A stretch of 23,689 nucleotides of DNA, from the NCBI GenBank assembly GCA_964509545.1, contig CAZDXQ010000053.1, positions 1 through 23,689 of the forward strand. Direction: 5' to 3'. Positions 1 through 6,202 of the stretch are shown in pieces. The translations under genes were made by a program, and so were the position numbers. Below the pieces are notes generated by a model that did no database searches, was not told the DNA's origin, and worked only from the letters and a program-made list of their open reading frames with translations. Within the stretch, counting starts at the first letter, position 1. Each line of letters opens with the position of its first letter. Source of the DNA: JADJWR01 sp964509545 (GTDB lineage Bacteria > Pseudomonadota > Gammaproteobacteria > Burkholderiales > Burkholderiaceae_F).

Positions 1-105
1 CAGAACTGCGTGCACTGCAAGACCTGCGACATCAAGGACCCGACGCAGAACATCGTCTGGGTCGTGCCCGAGGGCGGCGGCGGGCCGAATTACACGAACA
101 TGTGA
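1..105 (+). CDS. Electron transfer flavoprotein-ubiquinone oxidoreductase, 3' end (partial)
   Basis: Only the last 34 codons and the TGA stop are in the window; the gene enters from the left edge in frame at base 1. The peptide contains NCVHCKTCDIKDPTQNIVW, with cysteines at fragment residues 3, 6 and 9, and ends GGGGPNYTNM. This is the conserved C-terminal ferredoxin-like segment of ETF-QO, where these cysteines help ligate the [4Fe-4S] cluster. The family is a monotopic inner-membrane flavo-iron-sulfur enzyme that moves electrons from ETF (beta-oxidation and amino-acid dehydrogenases) to ubiquinone. A strong hairpin starts at the last base of the stop codon. Identity is confident; nothing can be said about the missing N-terminal part. 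Confidence 0.93.
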   Translation, partial: QNCVHCKTCDIKDPTQNIVWVVPEGGGGPNYTNM

Positions 106-149
106 CCGGTCTGCCGCCGCCCTCCAGGACGTCGCGGCGGCGGGCCGGT
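105..149 (+). terminator. Hairpin immediately after the ETF-QO gene
   Basis: Bases 105-120 pair with 134-149 over 16 positions without a mismatch, including two G-U wobbles, leaving a 13-nt loop. The stem begins at the last base of the stop codon. No T-run follows, so this is not a canonical intrinsic terminator. It could end transcription with help or protect the 3' end. The structure is seen directly; the function is inferred. Confidence 0.5.
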
Positions 150-279
150 CGCACGACGGGTGCCCTACTGCGCTGCCAGGCGCGTGCCGGGTGCCGCGCG
201 CGGGCGCGGGCGACTCACCGACGCCTTCTTCGAAGACCTGCCCGCATCGGTGCTGCGGAAGTTCGACGGCCACGCCTGA
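150..279 (+). pseudogene. Antitoxin gene remnant (Phd/VapB-type C-terminal tail)
   Basis: The frame ending at TGA 277-279 reads PGAARGRGRLTDAFFEDLPA followed by SVLRKFDGHA. This resembles the toxin-binding tail of Phd/YefM-type antitoxins: a Pro-Gly-Ser/Ala-Lys/Arg-Gly stretch, then an acidic and hydrophobic segment of the type FxxPLPxxxLxxFxG. No N-terminal DNA-binding domain fits between this tail and the ETF-QO stop only about 45 nt upstream of the annotated start, so the gene is truncated. It sits directly in front of the PIN-domain remnant, the usual antitoxin-toxin order. Assignment rests on a short degenerate segment and on the neighbour, so confidence is modest. Confidence 0.42.
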
Positions 280-663
280 GGTTGCTGCTCGGCACGCACG
301 CGTCGCTGTGGTGGTTGCTGGACGATGCCGCCCTGTCCGGCAGCGCCCGACGGGCCATCGAGAAGGCCGAGGTCGTCCATGTCAGCAGCGCCTCAGTGTG
401 GGAGATCGCGATCAAGCAGCGGCCCGGAAACTGCCTGAACAGTCGCCGAGCGGGCCGATTTGCCGGAGCTGATCGCTCAATGCCGGTTCATGGTGTTGCC
501 GACCACCGACCGGCACGCTGGCGGCATCGCCGCGCTGCCCTACCCCCATCGCAATCCGTTCGATCACATGCTGATCGCGCAGGCGCAGATCGAGAAACCG
601 GTCATCGTCACCCGCGATGCCCGGTTCGGCGCCTACGGGATCAAGACGCGCCGGCACGTCGCG
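276..663 (+). pseudogene. VapC-like PIN-domain toxin pseudogene (two frameshifts, active-site Asp lost)
   Basis: Three frames together rebuild one PIN ribonuclease of about 128 residues. Frame 3 from 276 gives LRLLLGTHASLWWLLDD then SASVWEIAIK; a short piece in frame 2 near 420-450 gives RKLPEQSPS; frame 1 from about 456 gives ADLPELIAQ, then PYPHRNPFDHMLIAQAQ, VIVTRDARFG and KTRR. Shifts fall near 412-424 and 450-458. In the family the N-terminal signature is LLLDTH, where Asp binds the catalytic metal; here the codon is GGC (Gly). The usual ATG is also missing (CTG 276, TTG 282). The later acidic residues (E of WEIA, D of PFDH, D of TRDA) remain. VapC toxins cleave tRNA or rRNA; this copy should be dead. 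Its end abuts the convergent DUF2182 gene. Confidence 0.82.
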
Positions 664-691
664 ACCGGCGCGCAGCGGTGCGAGCTCGCGA

Positions 692-1468
692 TCAGACCCC
701 GACGAGCAAGGCGATACCCGCCAGCGCCAGCGCCGCACCGGAGAGCCGCGCGGTGAGCAGGCCTGCGGGCAGCAGCTTTTCCAGCAGCACGAACGCGGCG
801 ATCAGTGCCACCCACAGCAGGTTCATCACGCCGGCGACGAACAGCAGCAGCATCAACGCCCAGCAGCAGCCGACGCAGTACATGCCGTGCTCCGCGCCCA
901 TGCGGAAGGTGCCGGCCGCGCCACTGCGCCAGCGGGTAAGGAAGAACTGCAGCGGCAGCCGGCACCGGGCAAGGCAGAAGTTCTTCAGCGGCAGCCACTG
1001 GTAAATGCCGGCAGCGATCAGGATGCCTGCGCTAAAACCGGTGTGCGCGGCGGTCATCGCCGGTGTCAGCATCGCGGCGCGCTCCAGTGCGATCTGCAGC
1101 GCCGCGGCCGCGAGGCTGAACGCTGTCCACGCCGCAAGGTAGCCGGCGGCGAAGATCCACACCGCCGGCAGCAGCGTGCCACGCTCGCCGTTTCGGCGCA
1201 CCATCGCGGCGTAAAGCAGGATCGCCGGCGCTGCGCCCGGCAGCATCATGCCGGCCATCATCACCGTCCACATCAGGAAGGTCATGAGGAACAGGCCGGG
1301 CAGCGGCATCGTCATGCCGGCCATGTCCGCCATCATCGCCGCGTCGTGCCACAGATACAGCCAGGCCAGGGCGACGACCAGCACCAGGCTCGCCGCGACG
1401 ACGCTGCGGTCGCGCAGCGTCGGCTCGATGCCGCGGTCGATCGCCTTCGGCGGGTTCAGGCCGCCCAT
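692..1468 (-). CDS. DUF2182 predicted metal-binding integral membrane protein
   Basis: This 258-residue protein has about seven hydrophobic segments. After the first helix (about 22-40) comes a Met-rich stretch, HDAAMMADMAGMTMP (41-55), then MWTVMMAGMMLPGAAP (66-81), and later GAEHGMYCVGCCWALM (191-206). These Met/His/Cys signatures in membrane segments characterise DUF2182 (COG5486), described only as predicted metal-binding proteins; no reaction is established. The ATG at 1466-1468 lies inside the 3' end of the DUF1326 gene (13-nt overlap), pointing to translational coupling. The soft metal-binding residue set would suit copper or a similar ion, which is inference. A longer reading of this frame exists upstream but is an out-of-frame shadow of DUF1326. 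Confidence 0.85.
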   Translation of the reverse strand: MGGLNPPKAIDRGIEPTLRDRSVVAASLVLVVALAWLYLWHDAAMMADMAGMTMPLPGLFLMTFLMWTVMMAGMMLPGAAPAILLYAAMVRRNGERGTLLPAVWIFAAGYLAAWTAFSLAAAALQIALERAAMLTPAMTAAHTGFSAGILIAAGIYQWLPLKNFCLARCRLPLQFFLTRWRSGAAGTFRMGAEHGMYCVGCCWALMLLLFVAGVMNLLWVALIAAFVLLEKLLPAGLLTARLSGAALALAGIALLVGV

Positions 1469-2067
1469 GCGAACGGGGCGAAATGGCCGTTGCGCGAGCC
1501 GCTGGTGTCCTCCCAGTCGATGCCGAAGGCATGGAAGCGGCTGCGCGTCGCCTTGGCGATCGCCACCTTGGAGTTGACCGGGTGGGCGGTGTTGTCGAGG
1601 CAGATCGGCTCGTCGGTGCGCACCGCTCCGGCCATGCCTTCGCACTCCTGGTCGATCAGCTCGCCGGCCCTGACCGAGTGTCGCAGGCCGGTCGAGGAGA
1701 AGACGATCGGACGCTTCTCGACGCCGGCAACCTTGCCCACCAGCGGCGCCAGGCCCGCCATCGGACCACCGGCTTCGCCGAGCGCGATCGACCTGATTGC
1801 CGCCGTCTGCGCGTCGGAGGCCCGGTCGTCGACGATCAGCCCGGCGGTGATGTTGCCGTCGGCCATCGCCGACGGCGAATGCAGCAGCAGGATGAAGGAC
1901 ACCCCATCGAGACGGACGCCGTCCTTTTCGCCGGTGTCGACGCGCATCGCCACCGCCGCCTTGCAGTCGCCCTCGGTGGGCTTCGCGGTCATCGTCGAGG
2001 GCAGGCAGGGGCAGAGGAAACTGCAGTTGCAGGTTTCCATGTAATGACCTTCGATACGCCAAGTCAT
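1456..2067 (-). CDS. DUF1326 domain-containing protein
   Basis: The 203-residue protein begins MTWRIEGHYMETCNCSFLCP. The N-terminal Cys cluster (C13, C15, C19, C21) is the hallmark of DUF1326 (COG5588), and no signal peptide or membrane segment is seen. The internal ATG at 2065-2067 was chosen over an upstream ATG (2103) because AGGGAG lies 7 nt before it and the conserved family start matches. It overlaps the following DUF2182 gene by 13 nt. DUF1326 and DUF2182 genes are commonly neighbours, so a joint role is likely; the cytosolic Cys-rich protein may pass a metal or thiol ligand to the membrane partner (inference). Biochemical function is unknown. Confidence 0.87.
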   Translation of the reverse strand: MTWRIEGHYMETCNCSFLCPCLPSTMTAKPTEGDCKAAVAMRVDTGEKDGVRLDGVSFILLLHSPSAMADGNITAGLIVDDRASDAQTAAIRSIALGEAGGPMAGLAPLVGKVAGVEKRPIVFSSTGLRHSVRAGELIDQECEGMAGAVRTDEPICLDNTAHPVNSKVAIAKATRSRFHAFGIDWEDTSGSRNGHFAPFAWAA

Positions 2068-2171
2068 CGTTCGGCTCCCTTTCGAAAGTAGAAGCGGAAT
2101 CACCGGCGCGGCCCCAGCGGTGCCGCGTCGTGCAGGCCGAGGAAACTACTCGCGAGCCCTGCGGCTCACAA

Positions 2172-2235
2172 TTGCGCGTCGGTGCGATGCGGGTGCGGCA
2201 ATCGCTGCACGGCGCAATCGTTGCGCAGCGCAACG
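2172..2235. promoter_or_regulatory. Cluster of TTGCGC/GCGCAA half-sites in a divergent promoter region (candidate operators)
   Basis: The spacer between the divergent DUF1326 gene and the PLP-enzyme gene holds four half-sites: TTGCGC at 2172, GCGCAA at 2212, TTGCGC at 2221 and GCGCAA at 2228. The last two form the palindrome CGTTGCGC-A-GCGCAACG (2219-2235), and the middle two form GCGCAA-N3-TTGCGC. This arrangement fits a dimeric regulator binding cooperatively. A possible -35-like TTGACG follows at 2263-2268, before the PLP gene. No regulator gene is in the window, so the binding family is unknown. Confidence 0.5.
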
Positions 2236-2313
2236 GCCAGCCGACTTGAAGTGGCGCGCCGGTTGACGCAGCATCCGTCGAGATCAAACGCCCGCGGGCG
2301 ACAGGGAGAAACG

Positions 2314-3597
2314 ATGTCTTACTCCAACTACCACAAGCGCTCGATCCGCGATCGGCAACTGCATCCCGAGACGCAGATGATGTCCTACGGCTATGACCCG
2401 TTCCTGTCCGAGGGCGCGGTCAAGCCGCCGGTGTTCCTGACTTCGACCTTCGCCTTCCGCACGGCAGAGGACGGCGCCGAGTTCTTCGACGTGGTCGCCG
2501 GCCGCAAGCCGCCGCCGCAGGACCGCGGCGCGGGACTGGTGTACAGCCGCTTCAATCATCCCAACCTGGAGATCGTCGAGGACCGGCTGGCGCTGCTCGA
2601 CGGCGCCGAAGCCGCGATCGTCACCTCCAGCGGCATGGCGGCGATCGGCACCGTGTTCCTGGCCTTCCTGCGGCCGGGCGAACAGATCGTGCACTCGACG
2701 CCTCTTTATGGCGGCACCGAAACGCTGATCCGCAAGATCCTGCCCGAGTGGGGCGTGGTCGGCGAGCCGTTCATCGACGGGCTGTCGCAGGCGCAGATGG
2801 AAGCATCGCTCGAGGCGGCGGCGGCGCGCGGCCGCGTGGCGATGTTCTACGTCGAGACGCCGGCCAACCCGACCAATGCCCTGATCGATCTGGCCGCCGC
2901 GCGCGCGGCGCTCGACGCCTTCGCCCAGCGACACGGCTATCGGCCCATTTCCGCTTGCGACAACACGATGCTGGGGCCCATTTTCCAGCACCCGATCCGC
3001 GACGGCGTCGACCTGTCGATCTACTCGCTGACCAAGTACGTCGGCGGCCACAGCGATCTCGTCGCCGGCGGCGTCACCGGCCGCGCCGACCTCGTGCAGA
3101 GGCTGCGCCTGCTGCGCGGCGCGTTCGGCTCGCAACTCGACCCGCACTCGTCGTGGATGATCGCCCGCTCGATGGAGACGCTGGTGCTGCGCATGCGCCG
3201 CGCGGCGGCAAGTGCCAGCCGCGTTGCCCACTGGCTGGCGGACAACCCGGTGCGCAAGGTGCAGGTGCTGCACCCGCAGATGATCGCCGACCCGGCCTAC
3301 CAGGCCGTGTACCGGCGCCAGTGCTCGGGCGCCGGCTCCACGTTTTCGCTGGTGCTCGACGGCGGGCGCGAGATGGCCTTCCGTTTCATCAACGCGCTGA
3401 CGCTGTTCAAGTCGGCGGTAAGCCTCGGCGGCACCGAGTCGCTGATCTGCCATCCTGCGTCGACCACCCACTCGGGCGTGCCGGCCGACGTGCGGGCGCA
3501 GGTCGGCGTCAGCGAGGGTCTGGTGCGGATGTCGATCGGCCTGGAGCACGAAGACGACCTGATCGCCGATCTGGACAACGCGCTGCGACAGTGCTGA
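2314..3597 (+). CDS. Cystathionine gamma-synthase/methionine gamma-lyase family PLP enzyme
   Basis: This 427-residue protein is a fold-type I Cys/Met-metabolism PLP enzyme. Visible signatures are VYSRFNHPN (76-84, Tyr and Arg that hold the PLP phosphate in the neighbouring subunit), SSGMAA (105-110), ETPANPT (181-187), the PLP-ring Asp in CDNTML (D216) and the Schiff-base Lys in YSLTKYVGGHSD (K241). Near the C-terminus SLGGTESLICHPASTTHS and VRMSIGLEHEDDL are typical. ATG 2314 is preceded by GGGAG at a good distance. The family includes MetB, MetC, O-acetylhomoserine sulfhydrylase and methionine gamma-lyase. The sequence does not settle which reaction is catalysed, so no symbol is given. A cytosolic tetramer is expected. 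Confidence 0.92.
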   Translation: MSYSNYHKRSIRDRQLHPETQMMSYGYDPFLSEGAVKPPVFLTSTFAFRTAEDGAEFFDVVAGRKPPPQDRGAGLVYSRFNHPNLEIVEDRLALLDGAEAAIVTSSGMAAIGTVFLAFLRPGEQIVHSTPLYGGTETLIRKILPEWGVVGEPFIDGLSQAQMEASLEAAAARGRVAMFYVETPANPTNALIDLAAARAALDAFAQRHGYRPISACDNTMLGPIFQHPIRDGVDLSIYSLTKYVGGHSDLVAGGVTGRADLVQRLRLLRGAFGSQLDPHSSWMIARSMETLVLRMRRAAASASRVAHWLADNPVRKVQVLHPQMIADPAYQAVYRRQCSGAGSTFSLVLDGGREMAFRFINALTLFKSAVSLGGTESLICHPASTTHSGVPADVRAQVGVSEGLVRMSIGLEHEDDLIADLDNALRQC

Positions 3598-3883
3598 GCC
3601 GCAGACCTCGCGCTGCCAAACCGTCATTGCGGGGCACTGGCTGGCCGTGGCGTGGTCAGTTGACCTCCAGCTTGGCCGGCCCGCCAGCCGACCTGCGTCG
3701 GTGTCCTGAACGCCCTCTTTGGCTGCCATTCGGCGCTGGCGAGCGAGCGGCCGACTCCGCTTCGGAACCGATCGTTGCCAGGCGGCAGGCACGATCGACC
3801 GGATACGCCCGGTCCTGCCGACAGTGCAGCGTTTACCGCCCGTCAGGCGGCAAGCCGCATGCCGATCTCTCGATTTGCGCCGC
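3598..3883. other. Convergent intergenic spacer without a recognised gene
   Basis: This 286-nt spacer lies between the 3' ends of the PLP-enzyme gene and the AAR-like gene. I see no coding region with recognisable similarity. A short GC-rich inverted repeat, CCGCC-CGTCA-GGCGG, occurs near 3838-3852 without a T-run. It is just downstream of the AAR-like stop on the minus strand and is at best a weak terminator. Confidence 0.4.
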
Positions 3884-6097
3884 TCAGCCGGCGGCGGTCG
3901 CCGTTGCGGCTTGGCTCGGCTTGCGCCGCTGCGCCGCTGGCGCCTTCGGTGTCCCGACTGACGCCGGTCGCGTCGGCGTCGCGGCGGCCTCGGCGGCCGG
4001 CCTGCGGGCGCGCCTCTGCTCGTCGGCCGCCCCGCCGCGCGCCCCCGCCCGCCTGCGCGCCGCCTCCTGCTTCGCCCTCGCCGCCAGCGCGAGTTGCCGC
4101 ACCCGTTCGATGTCCTCGTCGGTAAACGGCCCGTTCACGCCGGAGATCGCGGCCAGCTTCATGCCGTGCTTCAGGCCCAGCTTGTAGATCTCGCGCACCT
4201 TCTCCCACTCGATGGCGCGGCCGACGGTGAAGTTCTCGAAGCGGCCTTCCAGCGCCAGCACGATCGTCTCCGCCAGGCAGGCGTAGGCGACGTTCTTCGG
4301 CAGGCCGATGTTCTTCATCTGCACGTCGCCCGGCAGTTCGATTTCGCCGGACTCGATCACCAGCACGTCGGGCCGCTTGGCCACCTCCTCGGGCGGCAGG
4401 TCGAGCGGGCGGGCGACGTCGGTGATCACGCAGCCGGGCTTGACCTTCATGATGTCGAGCACCTTTTTGCCGGCGCCGGAGGTGGCGGTGACGATCATGT
4501 CCATGTCGGCGATGTCGCGGTCGGCGCGGGCCGAAAGGAACATCTTCGCGTCGGGCGTTTCCTTCAGGATCGACTCCTTCAGCGCCAGCAGCTTGGCCGT
4601 CTCCGGCGAGACCATGTAGACCTCTTCCGCCGCCTTCACCAGCAGCCGCGCGCACACCGAGCCGATGGCGCCCGTGGCGCCGACGACCATCGCCTTGAAC
4701 CGGACCCGCGCCTTGCCGTTCGGCTTCGGCACCAGGCCCAGCCGTAGCACCGCGTCGTGCGCCGCCCACAGCGCGCCCGAGGCGCTGTAGGAGTTGCCGG
4801 TGGTAATGGGCAGCGGCGCGCGCTTGGCCACGGTGACGCCGGCGTCGCCGACGACCTTGGTGAACGCACCGAGGCCCATGATCTGCGCGCCGAGCTTGCG
4901 CGCCATCTCGGCAGCGTCGAGCAGGCGCTTGTAGGTGAACTCGGGGCTGTGGCTCATGATCTCCTTCGGCGTGCCGCCGACCGAGATCAGCCAGCCCTCG
5001 GCCTCGACGCCGGCCGGCGAGCGGATGCCGGTGACCTTCGAGTAGACGAACGGCGGCGCATAAGCCATCACGCGCTCGAGCGCGTCCATGAACACCGGCG
5101 GCGACACGCGCGACAGCATCTCGACCGGCTTGATCTTCTTGAAGTACTCCTGCGACAGCGGATGGATGACGAAGGCGAAGCGGTTGATGCGCTTCTCGCC
5201 GCACGGGTAGACGATGCGCGGCTCCATGTTCGCTTCGGTGATGATCTCGAGATAGTCGTCCTCGAGGATGTCGTCCGGGTTCTTGCCTGTTGCGGCGATG
5301 ATCATCGCGTCGAGCAGATTGGGCCCCAGCACGTGGCCGGACATCACGGGCGAGCCGTCGACCACCATCATCACGCCCTTGTCGGCGAACGCCGCCGTGC
5401 GCTCGCCGTTCAGCCCCGAGGTGATGATCGTCTTGCCGGCGAGTTCCTCGGCGCCGAAATCGTCCAGTTCGTGCACCGGGGCGACGATCACCGTGGCCCT
5501 GGCCATCGCCTTGCGCAGGACGAAGCGCGTCCACTGGCGCAGCAGGTCCTGCGGAACCACGCGCGGCGGCGTCCAGTCGGCGACGTAGTGCGCGCCACGG
5601 GCGTACAGCGACAGCGCGTCGAGCGAGGTCAGCAGTTTGGGCACGCCGAGCTGCAGCAGCGGGTCGGCGAACTGCAGGTTGTCCGTGTACTCCGCCATCG
5701 TCGTCGCCAGCTTGTAGCTGGTCATGCCGGAGAAAAACAGCACCAGCGCGTTGTCGAAGTAGTGGCCGAGCCTGATCTGCGTGTGCCGCACCGCCCACTC
5801 GAGGAAGATCTCGCCCAGCCGCGTGCCGGCCGTCACCGGCGCGCGCGTGGCCAGGCCCTTCAGCTGCGCCGCGTCCCTGTCGACGAAGCGGTGCGCGCCG
5901 ACGCTGTACCGGTCGCGGACCAGACCGATGCCGATCGCGTCGGCCTGCCTGTCCCACTGCTTCAGCAGCCGGGCCGCCCGCGCCATGCTGCCATCGGTGC
6001 CCAGGCGCCTAACGTGCAGCCGCTGGCCGAGGAAACGCGTGGTGAACTCGAAGTCCTGGCGACTGCTGCCAAGGCTGATGCTGACCACCTTCTTCAT
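3884..6097 (-). CDS. Acyl-ACP reductase (AAR)-like oxidoreductase with a long N-terminal extension and basic tail
   Basis: This 737-residue protein has three parts. Residues 1-305 match nothing I recognise. Residues about 306-652 align by eye along the whole length of cyanobacterial fatty acyl-ACP reductase (about 341 aa): RFAFVIHPLS corresponds to FGLIGHLTS, GLGAFTKVV to ALGGFTSII, ITTGNSYSA to FTTGNTHTA, VVGATGAIGS (471-480) is the NADP-binding glycine motif, and YACLAETIVLALEGRFENFT (605-624) matches FACFAEAMLLEFEGWHTNF. Cys607 corresponds to the acyl-thioester cysteine of AAR. Residues about 673-737 are an Ala/Arg/Pro/Lys-rich tail. ATG 6097 has AAGGAGA 6 nt upstream. The inferred reaction is reduction of a long-chain acyl thioester to aldehyde. 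The Fe-ADH gene diverges from the same spacer. Substrate (ACP or CoA) is unknown. Confidence 0.8.
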   Translation of the reverse strand: MKKVVSISLGSSRQDFEFTTRFLGQRLHVRRLGTDGSMARAARLLKQWDRQADAIGIGLVRDRYSVGAHRFVDRDAAQLKGLATRAPVTAGTRLGEIFLEWAVRHTQIRLGHYFDNALVLFFSGMTSYKLATTMAEYTDNLQFADPLLQLGVPKLLTSLDALSLYARGAHYVADWTPPRVVPQDLLRQWTRFVLRKAMARATVIVAPVHELDDFGAEELAGKTIITSGLNGERTAAFADKGVMMVVDGSPVMSGHVLGPNLLDAMIIAATGKNPDDILEDDYLEIITEANMEPRIVYPCGEKRINRFAFVIHPLSQEYFKKIKPVEMLSRVSPPVFMDALERVMAYAPPFVYSKVTGIRSPAGVEAEGWLISVGGTPKEIMSHSPEFTYKRLLDAAEMARKLGAQIMGLGAFTKVVGDAGVTVAKRAPLPITTGNSYSASGALWAAHDAVLRLGLVPKPNGKARVRFKAMVVGATGAIGSVCARLLVKAAEEVYMVSPETAKLLALKESILKETPDAKMFLSARADRDIADMDMIVTATSGAGKKVLDIMKVKPGCVITDVARPLDLPPEEVAKRPDVLVIESGEIELPGDVQMKNIGLPKNVAYACLAETIVLALEGRFENFTVGRAIEWEKVREIYKLGLKHGMKLAAISGVNGPFTDEDIERVRQLALAARAKQEAARRRAGARGGAADEQRRARRPAAEAAATPTRPASVGTPKAPAAQRRKPSQAATATAAG

Positions 6098-6157
6098 ACA
6101 ATGTCTCCTTGGCTCAAGGGTTCTTCTTCTTTTCTGACCGATGATGCGGTTGGAGCG

Positions 6158-6175
6158 GGCGCCGCATCCGGCGCC
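6158..6175 (+). promoter_or_regulatory. Hairpin in the 5' region of the Fe-ADH gene
   Basis: GGCGCCG-CATC-CGGCGCC forms a perfect 7-bp stem with a 4-nt loop. It ends 16 nt before the GGAGG ribosome binding site (6192-6196), in the roughly 100-nt spacer shared by the divergent AAR-like and Fe-ADH genes. It could act in the RNA leader or as a DNA operator between the two promoters. I could not pick out convincing -35/-10 elements. Confidence 0.35.
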
Positions 6176-6202
6176 GCCGTGATCGAATGATGGAGGATGT
6201 TC

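Noticed and set aside
102..1004. A 300-codon plus-strand frame through the PIN remnant
   Set aside because: Only residues from about 276 to 410 resemble a PIN domain; the rest is out of frame or antisense to the DUF2182 gene.
692..2287. A 531-residue minus-strand frame joining sequence upstream of DUF2182 to it
   Set aside because: The part before 1468 is a different-frame shadow of the DUF1326 gene. The DUF2182 family start falls at ATG 1466-1468.
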